From Otariodibacter oris (GTDB lineage: Bacteria; Pseudomonadota; Gammaproteobacteria; Enterobacterales; Pasteurellaceae): 64,000 bases of DNA. The translations under genes and the position numbers were made by a program. This document shows positions 38,501-50,099 of the stretch, one piece after another. Below the pieces are notes generated by a model, which was not told the origin of the DNA, did no database searches, and saw nothing but the letters and a program-made list of their open reading frames with translations. The stretch is from NCBI RefSeq assembly GCF_009684715.1, contig NZ_CP016604.1, positions 511,262 to 575,261 on the forward strand, in the 5' to 3' direction. Each line of letters opens with the position of its first letter. Within the stretch, counting starts at the first letter, position 1.

Positions 38501-40090
38501 TAATTCTCTAGTTCCACCATTTTGATACTCCCATCGATCTATTGGCGATTCTCCACGTGTCCAAGTTTTACCGCCATCATTACTAATTATGACCGCAGGA
38601 GATTGTGAATTTAATCCGCCTACATTATTTGTATAATAAACAGGGACGACTAAATTGCCATTTTTGAGTTGAATACCATTACCTGGGCCAGTACCTAAAA
38701 ATTGCATCCAATCTGCTTTTACTTGTGGGGTAATATCAACAGGACTAGACCATGTTTTTCCATTATCATCACTATGAATCATCCATAGATAACTAGTTAT
38801 TTTTGCCATTAATGGCGCACTCTGATTTCCTTCATTTTGAGTGTTTAAAAATATATTACCAACCTTGTTGTCACCTCGATATAAATCACCAAGATCTTGA
38901 TAAGATTTGCTTATATCCCCCTCAACAACTACTTTATAGTCTGTTGGTTGATTACTTTCATCATAGACAATTCCATCATCTCTAACAGTATATTGATTAT
39001 TGTTTGCATCTGTTAGTAAACGATAGTTTTTACCATCTATATTCTTATAGCCAGTCCCTTCGCTATTAGTTGTTAAACCAAATAGTCCTCGCATTTCTGG
39101 GAACATATCTACAATCATAAATATACGCCCTGTATTTTTATCTTGTACTATTTGAGGGTCAATTAAAAATGCAGAATTTTGATTACCATAAGGTTGTGAG
39201 ATTAAATCAATTAAAACTTGATCATCTTCCCATGTTTTTCCTCCATCCAAACTTCGACGAATAACGGTATCAATATTGCCCCAGTCGTTTGGATGTTGAT
39301 GACGCTTATCAATAGCGGCGATAACCACATTATCTTTTGTTGTAAATAGAGACGGGATTCTGTAATTATTAGCCCCATTCTGACCAGATATAAATAAAGG
39401 CGTAGCTGTCGTTTTATATGTATTAAAGTATTGTTTCTTTCCTAAAGAATAGCTTTGGAATTCTGTTAAATATTTATGCTTTTCTGCAACTTCTTCTGGA
39501 GTTAGTACATTTTTATCAAAATCAGCATAAAATATATCACCATTAAAACGCATGGTATTAAAGCCACCAACGGTAGAACGTCTTGTTTCCCCTAAAAATG
39601 CATTGGATATATTAGGTATATCTGTAAAAAAGTTAGAATTATTATTAGACAATAATTTTTCACCATCAATATACATCTCAACCTTATTATTGGTTTTATC
39701 AAACGTGTAAGTAATATTTCTATATTCATTTGATGATGTTGGGACATTTGTACGAATAACTTCGCTACCTCCATTTCTAATTTCAATTCCGTAGGTGTCT
39801 TTCCCAATAGGATTATTAACATATGAATAAAAACTTAGATATTTAGTACTGGAATCAGGATCAGCAACTCCTAGAAATGTGCCAAAGTCACTACCATTTT
39901 TAAATCTAAATGTGATTGAGCCATTTTCTAGATTTAGTGTGTTATGGTTTGTAAATTGTGAAGTAAGATCTAAAGGCTTAAATAAGCCTTTAGTACTTGA
40001 ATATTCAAAAATATAATTATCACTTTCTATTGAAAAAGTATAATTTGTTGTGAATGATGTAATTAACATAGCCAATATTGTTTTTTTCAT
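35594..40090 (-). CDS. Autotransporter sialidase (GH33 with N-terminal lectin domain)
   Basis: A 1498-residue surface enzyme releasing sialic acid from host glycans. Signal peptide about 1-20; lectin-like CBM40-type domain about 25-205; six-bladed GH33 catalytic domain about 215-680 with YRIPS at 243-247 and four Asp boxes (SLDGGKTW 280, SDDNGKTW 440, SNDGGKTW 503, SKDGGYTW 567). The arginine triad is probably R244, R555 and R616, and the nucleophile tyrosine lies in SYAYNSLTEL near 645. A beta-helix-like passenger with GELIKSGDGLLKLTG follows. The last about 270 residues form an autotransporter barrel ending GGRLEYKF with the terminal Phe needed for insertion. It resembles NanB of Pasteurella multocida in plan. 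No other nan genes are nearby. Confidence 0.92.
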   Translation of the reverse strand: MKKTILAMLITSFTTNYTFSIESDNYIFEYSSTKGLFKPLDLTSQFTNHNTLNLENGSITFRFKNGSDFGTFLGVADPDSSTKYLSFYSYVNNPIGKDTYGIEIRNGGSEVIRTNVPTSSNEYRNITYTFDKTNNKVEMYIDGEKLLSNNNSNFFTDIPNISNAFLGETRRSTVGGFNTMRFNGDIFYADFDKNVLTPEEVAEKHKYLTEFQSYSLGKKQYFNTYKTTATPLFISGQNGANNYRIPSLFTTKDNVVIAAIDKRHQHPNDWGNIDTVIRRSLDGGKTWEDDQVLIDLISQPYGNQNSAFLIDPQIVQDKNTGRIFMIVDMFPEMRGLFGLTTNSEGTGYKNIDGKNYRLLTDANNNQYTVRDDGIVYDESNQPTDYKVVVEGDISKSYQDLGDLYRGDNKVGNIFLNTQNEGNQSAPLMAKITSYLWMIHSDDNGKTWSSPVDITPQVKADWMQFLGTGPGNGIQLKNGNLVVPVYYTNNVGGLNSQSPAVIISNDGGKTWTRGESPIDRWEYQNGGTRELNTRNKQMTESQVIELDNGDLKMFSRNLMDNYVVISTSKDGGYTWQNTRQIDDVLLEPYSQLSVIKYSKKIDGKEIVIFANPHASNRSNGKVWLGEVQDDGTIEWKFNTTITTGSYAYNSLTELPNGDIGLLYEESASSINYVRLNLQELVWHDNLIYRDIRADNEDKKEFSLDSNIAETFYKIGDGEMVKVGKGENLANLVVKEGTATLNQQADNNGKLSAFNSVTVEQDGKVRLGSPDQVNLSNINLNNGTLDLNGNSITLSLDSEAATGLRSSDILGNIINEDNTKPSELTYTLNGENSLTGNLGSESGNLDFIYTPEDHSSNFTLNGNSILNVVDIKSGSITYASNTEHLINDLQIAKDANFILDSGTNTTIKSSDVTGKIRVQSDSNSLTQLNINSSGTGELIKSGDGLLKLTGALSHSGQTHIQSGAVELNGSLSNGALLIDENSILGGNAIITSESTWKNNSVIQPGIAQNEGNFGSRVMKFANVLNGGANLLLRVNNANEDISTWEHDQVLINGDVVSRKAIPVNVQFLGEGQSNSDTNNNGKYDPDEGISLIQVLGDSTAEQFVLGKRLNSNKDETDLFQYTLVGVDKSVSNTAQSKLDDPNARFFDYRLQTLLVNENGENPDPIIKVATDTGSSISTEDKPTLSTEDALNLAGQEYRVAINQKVPSYLVANNAILNQGDTIRRQFMDNIWSINKKGFYINQQNGNSRYTSDVSFNNYGYGYKATQSSTLIGGFTPITENMELHAGIGFSKQDVTPRSPDGYSETRYKSTSFLAGLHNRWNNIILNSHIGYHIHHGKVSTAEQRNIASINAKQFQIGSEVGYAIPLNDITITPTIGINYQRIKTKVNDHSNDWNISMKPYNVFSQYMGANVGWKNEIVALNLGAFYENSNLDRKDVLISDGRQHSDFMTGKQGDAFLMKIDSEFTITEQLSLGLKVEHRHDISDAKLKQTQFGGRLEYKF

Positions 40091-40178
40091 ATACTTTCCT
40101 TGTTTAATAATGTGGCAAATAAATTTAATCTTAAATAATGTAACTTATTTGTAAGGTAGAGTAAATTATTTTCTAAAT

Positions 40179-40194
40179 TTTGATTTAGGTTACA
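40179..40194 (-). promoter_or_regulatory. Weak CRP-site candidate upstream of the sialidase gene
   Basis: On the minus strand TGTAA-N6-TCAAA matches the CRP consensus at 8 of 10 half-site positions, 89-104 bases ahead of the ATG. The surrounding 270-base gap is very AT-rich and no convincing -35/-10 pair could be chosen. Confidence 0.3.
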
Positions 40195-40312
40195 AGAGAT
40201 GATTATTTTACTTATTATTAGCTAATTATATTTAAGGCTTGTTATTTATGAGAAAATTGGTTAAGAATGTGGTTAATTGACTTGGAAATTAGTTTTTTTA
40301 AATATCGAAACA

Positions 40313-40345
40313 GAAAATCGGAGAATGATAGTTTCTCCGATTTTC
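40313..40345 (-). terminator. Intrinsic terminator after pntB
   Basis: GAAAATCGGAGAA (40313-40325) pairs with TTCTCCGATTTTC (40333-40345) around a 7-base loop. A TGTTTCG run follows on the minus strand. Confidence 0.75.
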
Positions 40346-40363
40346 AAGTTATGTTAATTAAAA

Positions 40364-41788
40364 TTAAAGTGCTTTCAAAATATCTTCAACACGATCTTTC
40401 GCATCACCAAATAGCATTTGCGTATTATCTTTGAAGAATAATGGGTTTTGTACCCCAGCATAACCTACAGCCATTGAACGTTTAAACACAACAACATTTT
40501 GTGCTTTCCACACTTCTAAAACTGGCATTCCTGCGATTGGACTGTTTGGATCGTCCATTGCAGCTGGGTTTACGGTATCATTTGCACCGATAACCAATAC
40601 AACGTCAGTATCAGGGAAATCATTATTGATTTCATCCATTTCTAATACGACATCATAAGGCACTTTTGCTTCAGCAAGTAATACGTTCATATGACCAGGT
40701 AAACGACCTGCAACTGGGTGAATACCAAAGCGGACATTTACACCACGTTCACGTAATTTTTGAGTGATTTCTGCAACAGGGTATTGAGCTTGTGCAACCG
40801 CCATTCCGTATCCTGGAGTAATGATTACAGAGCTTGCTCCTTTAAGCATTTCAGCCACTTCTTCAGCAGTTGTTTCTCTATGTTCACCTTGTTCAGCATC
40901 TGAACTAACTTGAACATCGTTACCAAATCCACCAGCAATGACACTGATAAATGAGCGGTTCATTGCTTTACACATAATGTAAGAAAGAATTGCACCTGAT
41001 GAACCTACTAATGCGCCGGTAACGATCAATAAATCATTATTTAGCATGAAACCAGCAGCTGCAGCAGCCCAACCAGAGTAAGAGTTTAGCATTGATACTA
41101 CAACGGGCATATCGGCACCACCAATAGATGCCACTAAGTGCCAACCGAATGCTAATGCGATTATAGTCATAATTAATACAGGGAAAATATTATGTGTATT
41201 ATTTAAGAATACGATAAGTAACAATGCAGATACGATCAACGCCGCTAAATTTAACTTATGGCGATGTGGTAGCATTAGGGCTTTTGAATTAATCTTTCCG
41301 CTAAGTTTACCAAAAGCAACAATTGAACCTGTAAATGTTACTGCGCCAATGAAAATTCCTAAAAATACTTCAACGTTATGAATAGTTGCAAGAGTTGCTT
41401 GTTCTGCGAGAAATGCTGTTTGTGCCACTGTATCTAAATGAGCAGGCATTATAGCTTCTTGGTGCAAACCATAGCTGTTGAAACCAACTAATACGGCAGC
41501 TAGACCTACAAAACTATGTAGAATAGCGACTAGTTCAGGCATTTCTGTCATTTCAACCTTTAATGCTTTGCGTATACCAAGATAACCACCGATAGCCATC
41601 GCGATTAAAATAAAGAAAGTCCCTTCTGATTGTGGACCAAAGATTGTGGTAACTAATGCAATCGCCATACCGACAATTCCGTACCAACAACCGGCTTTAG
41701 CAGTTTCATGTTTGGATAAACCTGCTAAGCTCATGATAAAGAGAAGTGCAGCGATAACATATGCACCTTGTACGAGACCTAAAGACAT
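40364..41788 (-). CDS. pntB: NAD(P) transhydrogenase subunit beta
   Basis: A 474-residue subunit of the proton-translocating transhydrogenase, which drives hydride transfer from NADH to NADP+ with the proton gradient. About nine membrane segments fill residues 1-270. The soluble NADP(H)-binding domain III follows (about 290-474) with [31 protein letters not shown] and [14 protein letters not shown] precedes the ATG. It follows pntA by 11 bases, the standard operon order. Confidence 0.97.
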   Translation of the reverse strand: MSLGLVQGAYVIAALLFIMSLAGLSKHETAKAGCWYGIVGMAIALVTTIFGPQSEGTFFILIAMAIGGYLGIRKALKVEMTEMPELVAILHSFVGLAAVLVGFNSYGLHQEAIMPAHLDTVAQTAFLAEQATLATIHNVEVFLGIFIGAVTFTGSIVAFGKLSGKINSKALMLPHRHKLNLAALIVSALLLIVFLNNTHNIFPVLIMTIIALAFGWHLVASIGGADMPVVVSMLNSYSGWAAAAAGFMLNNDLLIVTGALVGSSGAILSYIMCKAMNRSFISVIAGGFGNDVQVSSDAEQGEHRETTAEEVAEMLKGASSVIITPGYGMAVAQAQYPVAEITQKLRERGVNVRFGIHPVAGRLPGHMNVLLAEAKVPYDVVLEMDEINNDFPDTDVVLVIGANDTVNPAAMDDPNSPIAGMPVLEVWKAQNVVVFKRSMAVGYAGVQNPLFFKDNTQMLFGDAKDRVEDILKAL

Positions 41789-41799
41789 TGATTTTCTCC

Positions 41800-43329
41800 T
41801 TAACCTTTTCTGAACATAGCAAGCATACGTTGGGTTACTTTGAATCCACCGAAGATATTAATACTTGCAACTAAGATAGCAATAAAGGCAAGGATACTGA
41901 TAAAGAATCCGCCTTGTGCGATTTGTAGTAATGCACCAACAATAATAATGCCTGAAATTGCGTTAGTTACAGCCATTAAAGGGGTATGCAAGGCATGACT
42001 TACATTCCATACAACATAATATCCGACAACACAAGAAAGGACGAATACAGTGAAGTGTTCGAGGAAAGATGCTGGTGCAACGGAAGTGATTAATAGAAAG
42101 AGAATACCTACTAATGCAAATAAGCCATATTTCACTTTTGGATTAGTCGGCTTTTCTTCTTTTTTCTCTACAGGTGTACTTGGTTTTTGTTGTGGTTGTG
42201 CAGAGACTTTAATTGGTGGCGCTGGCCACGTAATTTCACCATCACGGATTACTGTTACCCCACGTAAAACAACATCTTCAAAATCAATATTGATTTTGCC
42301 GTCTTTTTCCTTACAAAGTAGTTTAAGTAAATTAACTAAGTTTGTGCCGTAAAGTTGAGATGATTGTGTTGGTAAACGGCTTGGTAAATCAGTATAGCCA
42401 ATAATTTTAACTTGATTGTCGGTAACAACCACTTCACCTGCTTTTGATAACTCACAGTTACCACCAGTTGCAGCCGCTAAATCGACGATTACACTACCTG
42501 GTTTCATGCTTTCAACCATTTCCTTGGTAATTAATCGAGGAGCAGGTTTACCTGGAATTAACGCTGTAGTGATAATAATATCAACTTCTTTGGCTTGCTC
42601 AGCATAGAGAGCTAAAGCTCGTTTATTAAATTCTTCTGACATCACTTTAGCATAGCCATCACCACTACCGCCTTCTTCTTTGAAATCAATTTCTAAGAAG
42701 CTAGCGCCCATACTTTCAACTTGTTCTTTTACTTCAGGGCGGGAGTCAAATGCACGAACAATAGCACCTAAGCTATTTGCCGCACCTATAGCTGCCAATC
42801 CAGCCACACCAGCACCAATAACTAACACTTTAGCTGGCGGAACTTTACCGGCAGCAGTGATTTGGCCAGTGAAGAAACTACCAAATTCATGGGCAGCTTC
42901 AACTACTGCACGGTAACCTGCAATATTTGCCATTGAGCTTAATGCGTCAAGGGATTGTGCTCTAGAAATACGAGGAACAGCATCCATTGCTAATACATTA
43001 ATTTTTTTGGCAGAAAGTTTATCCATTAACTCCTTATTTTGACCAGGCCAAATAAAGCTAACTAAGGTTGCTCCTTCTTTTATTAATTGAATTTCCTCAT
43101 CTGTAGGTGGATTTACTTTAAAAATAATGTCTGCATTCCAAACTGACTTTGTATTTCCAATGGTGGCGCCAGCTTCAGTATAAGCACTATCTTCAAAGCT
43201 TGCTTTAAATCCTGCATTGTTTTCTACAACAATCTCAAAGCCAAGCTTGAGGATTTGCTGAATGGTCTTGGGCGTTGCTGCTATACGACTTTCATTGTCC
43301 AGCAACTCTTTTGGTACACCAATAAGCAT
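41800..43329 (-). CDS. pntA: NAD(P) transhydrogenase subunit alpha
   Basis: A 509-residue subunit. The NAD(H)-binding domain I (about 1-380) is alanine-dehydrogenase-like, with [20 protein letters not shown] as the nucleotide-binding glycine loop and [17 protein letters not shown]-rich linker (about 383-400) leads to four membrane helices (about 400-505). AGGAG precedes the ATG. It is first in the pntAB unit and divergent from mreB across a 319-base gap. Confidence 0.97.
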   Translation of the reverse strand: MLIGVPKELLDNESRIAATPKTIQQILKLGFEIVVENNAGFKASFEDSAYTEAGATIGNTKSVWNADIIFKVNPPTDEEIQLIKEGATLVSFIWPGQNKELMDKLSAKKINVLAMDAVPRISRAQSLDALSSMANIAGYRAVVEAAHEFGSFFTGQITAAGKVPPAKVLVIGAGVAGLAAIGAANSLGAIVRAFDSRPEVKEQVESMGASFLEIDFKEEGGSGDGYAKVMSEEFNKRALALYAEQAKEVDIIITTALIPGKPAPRLITKEMVESMKPGSVIVDLAAATGGNCELSKAGEVVVTDNQVKIIGYTDLPSRLPTQSSQLYGTNLVNLLKLLCKEKDGKINIDFEDVVLRGVTVIRDGEITWPAPPIKVSAQPQQKPSTPVEKKEEKPTNPKVKYGLFALVGILFLLITSVAPASFLEHFTVFVLSCVVGYYVVWNVSHALHTPLMAVTNAISGIIIVGALLQIAQGGFFISILAFIAILVASINIFGGFKVTQRMLAMFRKG

Positions 43330-44701
<1,372 letters not shown>

Positions 44702-44715
44702 TTTCTGATAAATTG

Positions 44716-44757
44716 GAAATGGGCGGAAATATAGGATTCTCGTCCATTTTCTTTTTG
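44716..44757 (+). terminator. Hairpin with T-tract between mreB and mreC (attenuator candidate)
   Basis: GAAATGGGCG (44716-44725) pairs with CGTCCATTTT (44741-44750) with wobble or mismatch at two positions, followed by CTTTTTGTT. As mreCD have no obvious promoter of their own, partial termination would set the MreB:MreC ratio. Confidence 0.6.
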
Positions 44758-44798
44758 TTGATTCCTTTCACTTATTTTCAGATTTCTCTGTACAAAAT

Positions 44799-45839
44799 AT
44801 GAAACAGATTTTTGCTAAATCACCTCCATTAGGACTTCGCCTATTTGTTGCTATTGTTGTTTCAGTAACATTTATTTTTTTTGATGGGCGAAGCTCTGCT
44901 ATGTTACAAGTAAGAGGGGTATTGGAAACAGCAGTGAGTGGCTTATATTATTTTGCCAATACTCCACGTTTAGTATTAGATGGAGTGAGTAATAATTTTA
45001 TTGATAGTCAAAAATTAAAACTAGAAAATGACGTATTAAAGGAGCAAGTTAGAGAAAAAAATGCTGAATTATTGTTGTTAGATCAATTAAAAGTAGAAAA
45101 TCAACGTTTACGTTTATTATTAAGTTCCCCTCTTAGACAAGATGAATATAAAAAAATAGCAGAAGTGTTGACAGCTGAAATGGATGCTTATCGACAGCAA
45201 ATCATTATCAATCAGGGTAGGAAAGATGGGGCATTTGTAGGCCAACCTGTAATTGATGAACGAGGTGTTGTTGGACAAGTGATTTCAGTTGGTGAAAATA
45301 GTAGCCGAGTTCTTTTGATAACAGATGTAACTCACTCTGTTCCTGTTCAAGTATTACGTAATGATGTAAGGGGAATTGCAAGTGGTACGGGACATAATGA
45401 GGAACTTATTTTGGATAATTTACCACGCATGGTTGATTTGATGAAAGGTGATGTATTAGTTACTTCAGGATTGGGTGGAGTATTTCCAGAAGGTTATCCC
45501 GTAGCGATAGTCGAAACAGTTATTAATGATGGTTCAAGTCATTTTGCTAGAGTAACATCTAAGCCCTTGGCATCTTTAGACCACCTAAGGTATGTTCTTC
45601 TTTTATGGCCAACAGAGGAAGGTAGAGGAGCACAAAGAATCTCTCCTCAAGATGTACGTAATGCCGTTGAAGAACGTCGTAATATGTTGAATCCATTAGA
45701 TCTCTTAAAAGCAAATAAAAAAGAGCAGGTACGAGAAGATGATCTAAATTATAGTCTTGATGTGTCAAAAGATAATAATGAAGATGTTTTAGAGCAAGAG
45801 CTACCTGAAAATAATACTGAGATAGGAGGAGATGAGTGA
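44799..45839 (+). CDS. mreC: Cell shape-determining protein MreC
   Basis: A 346-residue periplasmic protein anchored by one N-terminal helix (about 12-29) that links MreB filaments to the wall-synthesis enzymes. A coiled coil (about 67-105) follows, then the two-barrel MreC core with INQGRKDGAFVGQPVIDERG and VLVTSGLGGVFPEGYPVAIV. The C-terminal 60 residues are charged and low-complexity. The stop overlaps the mreD ATG by one base. Confidence 0.96.
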   Translation: MKQIFAKSPPLGLRLFVAIVVSVTFIFFDGRSSAMLQVRGVLETAVSGLYYFANTPRLVLDGVSNNFIDSQKLKLENDVLKEQVREKNAELLLLDQLKVENQRLRLLLSSPLRQDEYKKIAEVLTAEMDAYRQQIIINQGRKDGAFVGQPVIDERGVVGQVISVGENSSRVLLITDVTHSVPVQVLRNDVRGIASGTGHNEELILDNLPRMVDLMKGDVLVTSGLGGVFPEGYPVAIVETVINDGSSHFARVTSKPLASLDHLRYVLLLWPTEEGRGAQRISPQDVRNAVEERRNMLNPLDLLKANKKEQVREDDLNYSLDVSKDNNEDVLEQELPENNTEIGGDE

Positions 45840-46327
45840 TGAAGCAAAATCTTATTTTTCAGTTTTTAGTATTAGTTTTTATTTTTGTTGTTGCTCTTGT
45901 TTTAGAACTTATGCCTTGGCCTGTTGGTTTTCAAGGCTTTAGACCAGCTTGGTGTGTATTAGTCTTAACCTATTGGGTATTGGCATTACCTGATAAAATT
46001 AGTGTTGGTACAGCATTTATTATTGGGATTATTTGGGATGTCATTTTAGGTTCTGTTCTAGGAACACATGCATTAGTTCTTTCTGTTATGATTTATTTCG
46101 TAGCAAAATATCATCTTATCTTACGTAATTTATCACTCTGGTTACAAAGTCTTCTCATTATTGCTTATATTGCATTGATTCGTTTTGCTATTTTCTTTAT
46201 TGAATTGATTCTACACAGTGGAGAGTTCAATACACAGGAATTATTTGGAGCTGTAGTCAGTGGGATTCTATGGCCTTGGATCTTCTTACTGATGCGACAT
46301 ATTCGTCGAGGATTAAGACTTCGCTAA
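45839..46327 (+). CDS. mreD: Rod shape-determining protein MreD
   Basis: A 162-residue membrane protein with about five helices, part of the elongasome with MreBC, RodA and PBP2. [22 protein letters not shown] and [17 protein letters not shown] are family motifs. AGGAGGA at 45824-45830 gives ideal spacing to the ATG at 45839, favoured over the GTG one codon earlier. The stop overlaps the rarA ATG (TAATG), implying coupled translation. Confidence 0.95.
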   Translation: MKQNLIFQFLVLVFIFVVALVLELMPWPVGFQGFRPAWCVLVLTYWVLALPDKISVGTAFIIGIIWDVILGSVLGTHALVLSVMIYFVAKYHLILRNLSLWLQSLLIIAYIALIRFAIFFIELILHSGEFNTQELFGAVVSGILWPWIFLLMRHIRRGLRLR

Positions 46328-47667
46328 TGAACACTCTTTCCTTTGATTTTGCAGATGATTTCAGACCACTTTCTGCCCGTATGCGTCCACATACACTAGA
46401 TGAATATGTGGGGCAATCTCATTTAATTGGCGAAGGGAAACCTCTTCGACGAGCCATTCAAGCTAAACACGCTCACTCAATGATCTTTTGGGGACCACCT
46501 GGAACAGGTAAAACAACCTTAGCTGAATTGATTGCAAATAGTTTAGACGCTGATGTCGAGCGATTGTCAGCGGTCACTTGTGGAATCAAGGAGATCCGAG
46601 AGTCCATTGAAAAAGCTAAACAAAATAAACAGATGGGACGAAGAACACTCCTTTTTGTGGATGAAGTTCATCGTTTTAATAAAAGCCAGCAAGATGCTTT
46701 TTTACCTCATATCGAAGATGGTACGATAATTTTTATTGGTGCAACAACCGAAAATCCCTCTTTTGAATTAAATAATGCATTACTCTCTCGAGCTAGAATC
46801 TACATTTTAAAGCCCTTACAAGCGGTCGATATTTTACATATTTTGCAAAATGCGATTAGCGATAAAGAGAGAGGTTTAGGTAATGAAACCTTTATCTTAC
46901 AAGATGATGTCTTAAATCTATTAGCCGATTATGTCAATGGTGATGCACGTTTTGCGTTAAATTGCTTAGAACTGATGAGCGATATGGCGGAGATTTTACC
47001 GCAAGGAAAACTTCTCAATTTATCACTCTTAACAGAAGTGTTAGGCGAAAGACAGGCTCGCTTTGATAAAGGCGGCGATCGTTTTTACGATCTGATTTCT
47101 GCGTTACATAAATCGGTACGAGGTTCATCGCCTGATGGGGCGTTATATTGGTATGTGAGAATTTTGACCGCAGGTGGCGATCCGTTATATGTAGCAAGAC
47201 GTTTATTAGCCATTGCTTCAGAAGATATAGGTAATGCCGATCCTAGAGCAATGCAAGTCGCCTTAGCTGCTTGGGATTGTTATACACGAGTCGGTGCTTA
47301 TGAAGGCGAAAGAGCTATTGCTCAAGCGATTATCTACTTGGCGGTCGCACCAAAAAGTAATGCCGTTTATACTGCATTTAACCAAGCTAAACAGCTCGTT
47401 AAAGAAACGAAAGATTATGATGTGCCAGAACATTTACGTAATGCCCCAACGCAATTAATGAAATCCTTGGGCTATGGCGAAGAATACCGATACGCCCATA
47501 ATGAACCCAATGCTTATGCAGCAGGTGAAAATTATTTCCCTGAAGAATTACGTGATACCCACTTTTATTTCCCAACCGAACGAGGCATGGAAAAGCAAAT
47601 TAAAGAAAAAATGGCTTGGTTAAAATCTCAAGACGAACAAAGTATTCAACAGCGCTATAAAAAATAA
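46327..47667 (+). CDS. rarA: Replication-associated recombination protein RarA (MgsA)
   Basis: A 446-residue AAA+ ATPase acting at stalled replication forks, related to clamp loaders. Walker A is [10 protein letters not shown] and Walker [19 protein letters not shown]; sensor 1 is [12 protein letters not shown], and the family C-terminal stretches [20 protein letters not shown] and [13 protein letters not shown] follow. The start chosen ([12 protein letters not shown]) matches E. coli RarA. In E. coli rarA lies by lolA and serS; here it is coupled to mreD. An uptake sequence lies in the gene at 46818-46826. Confidence 0.95.
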   Translation: MNTLSFDFADDFRPLSARMRPHTLDEYVGQSHLIGEGKPLRRAIQAKHAHSMIFWGPPGTGKTTLAELIANSLDADVERLSAVTCGIKEIRESIEKAKQNKQMGRRTLLFVDEVHRFNKSQQDAFLPHIEDGTIIFIGATTENPSFELNNALLSRARIYILKPLQAVDILHILQNAISDKERGLGNETFILQDDVLNLLADYVNGDARFALNCLELMSDMAEILPQGKLLNLSLLTEVLGERQARFDKGGDRFYDLISALHKSVRGSSPDGALYWYVRILTAGGDPLYVARRLLAIASEDIGNADPRAMQVALAAWDCYTRVGAYEGERAIAQAIIYLAVAPKSNAVYTAFNQAKQLVKETKDYDVPEHLRNAPTQLMKSLGYGEEYRYAHNEPNAYAAGENYFPEELRDTHFYFPTERGMEKQIKEKMAWLKSQDEQSIQQRYKK

Positions 47668-47746
47668 ATCATTATCAAGCGGTCAGATTAACCTGATTTT
47701 TTGCAAAATTTAGCGAAGATCTCACCGCTTGTGTATATTGGATAAA

Positions 47747-49666
47747 ATGAACTATCAAGAAAAAATCAAGCAAGCCTTTGGTACAGAAGGGAAACTGAGT
47801 AAAAATATTCAAGGATTTCGCCCTCGTGAAGCGCAATTAGTGATGGCACAAGCGGTCGGAAAAGCTGTGGAATTTGCAAAAAATAGTGTGATTGAAGCGG
47901 GAACAGGGACGGGGAAAACGTTTGCTTATTTAGTGCCAGCTTTACTTTCACGCAAAAAAACGATCATTTCCACAGGATCCAAAAATTTACAGGATCAGTT
48001 ATTCAAACGAGATCTTCCCACCATACAGAAAGCGTTAAATTACACTGGCAAGATCGCTTTATTAAAAGGACGAGCCAATTATTTGTGTTTAGAACGTTTA
48101 GATCAAGTGATTGCAATGGGCGTTTTGGGCGATAAATCGGTACTTGCTGATTTAAAAAAAGTGAGGAAATGGCATACAGGCACGCAATCGGGCGATTTGA
48201 GTGAGTGTATTACCATTGCCGAGGATAGTCCAATTTTACCTCAATTAGTCAGTACGACTGATAGCTGTTTAGGTTCTGATTGCCCCAATTATAAAGAGTG
48301 CTATGTTGTTAAAGCTCGTAAGCAGGCTTTAGAATCTGATGTTGTTGTCGTAAATCACCATCTATTTTGTGCTGATATGGCAGTGAAAGAGAGTGGATTT
48401 GGGGAGTTAATTCCTCAAGCTGAACTGGTGATTTTTGATGAAGCCCATCAGTTGCCTGATATTGCTAGTCAATATTTTGGTCAATCTCTCACTTCTCGTC
48501 AGTTATTTGATATCTGCAAAGATGCCAATATTGTTTATCGCACGGAATTAAAAGACTTAGCCCAATTAGGCAAAGCTTCCGATCATCTCCAAAAAATTAT
48601 TCAAGATTTTAGGTTATTGATGGGAAGTGGGACGGTGAGAGGAAATTTAAGAGATTTATTAAGTGATCCCAAAGTCGTTGAAGGCTTAACTAAGCTCAAG
48701 GAAAATTTAGACTTTTTAATTGAGGTGGTTAAAAAATCACTAGGGCGTTCGGAAACATTAGATAAAATTTTTGAACGTTTAGCAGAAGTCAAAGTTTTGC
48801 TGAATAAATTGAGCGATACTAATGTTATGGGTTATTGCTATTGGTATGAAGCCAATGGACGCTCGTTTGGATTGCATATTACTCCTCTAACTGTGGCAGA
48901 TAAATTTGGTGAACAACTTAAAAGCCAAAATATTGGTTGGGTGTTTACTTCTGCAACGTTAGAAGTGGGCGGAAAATTTGATCACTTTTGTAATCGTTTG
49001 GGCATTGATGATGCCGATACAATGGTGTTACAAAGTCCATTTGACTATGCAAATCAATCGCTACTTTGTGTACCTCGCTACCTACCAGATACAAATAAAG
49101 CCCATACTTTAACGGCATTAGGACAACTTCTTCAACCAGTTATCGAGGCAAATGAAGGACGTTGTTTTTTACTGTGTACCTCATATTTTATGATGCGTGG
49201 CTTGGCAGATTTTCTGCGTGAACATAGCAATCTAAGCGTATTGTTACAAGGGGAAACCAGTAAAAGCCGATTACTCGAGAAATTCGTTGCAGAACCGAAT
49301 AGTGTGTTAGTTGCAACCCAAAGTTTTTGGGAAGGCATTGATGTGCGAGGTGATGCGCTTTCTTTAGTGATTATTGATAAATTACCTTTTTCTGCTCCCG
49401 ATGAACCGCTATTAAAAGCGAGAATGGACGATTGCAAATTACAAGGTGGCGATCCTTTTAATGCAATTCAGATTCCAGAAGCTGTGATTACTTTAAAACA
49501 AGGGGTTGGGCGTTTAATTCGAGATGTCACAGATAAAGGTGTGGTGATTATTTGTGATTCTCGTTTGGTAATGCGTGGCTATGGTTCAACTTTCCTCAAG
49601 AGTTTACCACCTTCCACCCGTACTCGAGATCTCAATAAAGTGATCAACTTTCTTCACAAGCGGTAA
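47747..49666 (+). CDS. yoaA: YoaA/DinG-type ATP-dependent DNA helicase
   Basis: A 639-residue XPD-like superfamily 2 helicase. Motif I is IEAGTGTGKTFAYL, motif II FDEAHQLPD, and the C-terminal motifs are VATQSFWEGIDVRG and QGVGRLIRD. Four cysteines (YLCLER, then SCLGSDCPNYKEC) are positioned for the 4Fe-4S cluster. The length agrees with YoaA (636) rather than DinG (716). YoaA aids survival of replication blocks with the polymerase subunit chi. The start is ATG 47747; a TTG six codons earlier lies in an uptake sequence and is rejected. Confidence 0.92.
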   Translation: MNYQEKIKQAFGTEGKLSKNIQGFRPREAQLVMAQAVGKAVEFAKNSVIEAGTGTGKTFAYLVPALLSRKKTIISTGSKNLQDQLFKRDLPTIQKALNYTGKIALLKGRANYLCLERLDQVIAMGVLGDKSVLADLKKVRKWHTGTQSGDLSECITIAEDSPILPQLVSTTDSCLGSDCPNYKECYVVKARKQALESDVVVVNHHLFCADMAVKESGFGELIPQAELVIFDEAHQLPDIASQYFGQSLTSRQLFDICKDANIVYRTELKDLAQLGKASDHLQKIIQDFRLLMGSGTVRGNLRDLLSDPKVVEGLTKLKENLDFLIEVVKKSLGRSETLDKIFERLAEVKVLLNKLSDTNVMGYCYWYEANGRSFGLHITPLTVADKFGEQLKSQNIGWVFTSATLEVGGKFDHFCNRLGIDDADTMVLQSPFDYANQSLLCVPRYLPDTNKAHTLTALGQLLQPVIEANEGRCFLLCTSYFMMRGLADFLREHSNLSVLLQGETSKSRLLEKFVAEPNSVLVATQSFWEGIDVRGDALSLVIIDKLPFSAPDEPLLKARMDDCKLQGGDPFNAIQIPEAVITLKQGVGRLIRDVTDKGVVIICDSRLVMRGYGSTFLKSLPPSTRTRDLNKVINFLHKR

Positions 49667-49715
49667 GTTCCTCACAACGTTTTACTCTTTTTAATGGCTT
49701 GTTGTGGATTGCAGT

Positions 49716-50099
49716 ATGTTAATTAAAGCATTGCGTTTTATTGTCGGATTAGCATTATTATTCTTAATGTTGTATTTGGGTAAACTCCTTAGCCTATTGA
49801 TTCCAATAGGTATTCCTGAAAGTATTTGGGGAATGTTAATTCTCTTTACCTCTATGGTAATAGGATTAATTAAAGTGACGTGGGTATTACCTGCCTCTAC
49901 CCCTTTAACTCGTTATATGACGCTGTTCTTTTTACCCATTTGTGCGGGTGTCGTCGATCAATTTGATATGCTTAATCAGCATGTAGATTCATTAATTTTT
50001 GCTAATTTTTTTAGCACTATGTTGTCTCTAATTCTTTTAGGCTATTTGGCTCAAAAATTATTTACACATAAAGCAGAAAATGGAGAAGAAGATGAATAG
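49716..50099 (+). CDS. CidA/LrgA family holin-like membrane protein (YohJ type)
   Basis: A 127-residue protein with four hydrophobic helices. LLSLLIPIGIPESIWGMLILF and FFLPICAGVVDQFD are family motifs. CidA/LrgA proteins form oligomeric pores and, with LrgB-type partners, affect murein hydrolase export or metabolite (pyruvate) transport. A GTG at 49704 is in frame, but MLIKALRF fits the family start. The gene overlaps the LrgB-like gene by 8 bases. Confidence 0.88.
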   Translation: MLIKALRFIVGLALLFLMLYLGKLLSLLIPIGIPESIWGMLILFTSMVIGLIKVTWVLPASTPLTRYMTLFFLPICAGVVDQFDMLNQHVDSLIFANFFSTMLSLILLGYLAQKLFTHKAENGEEDE

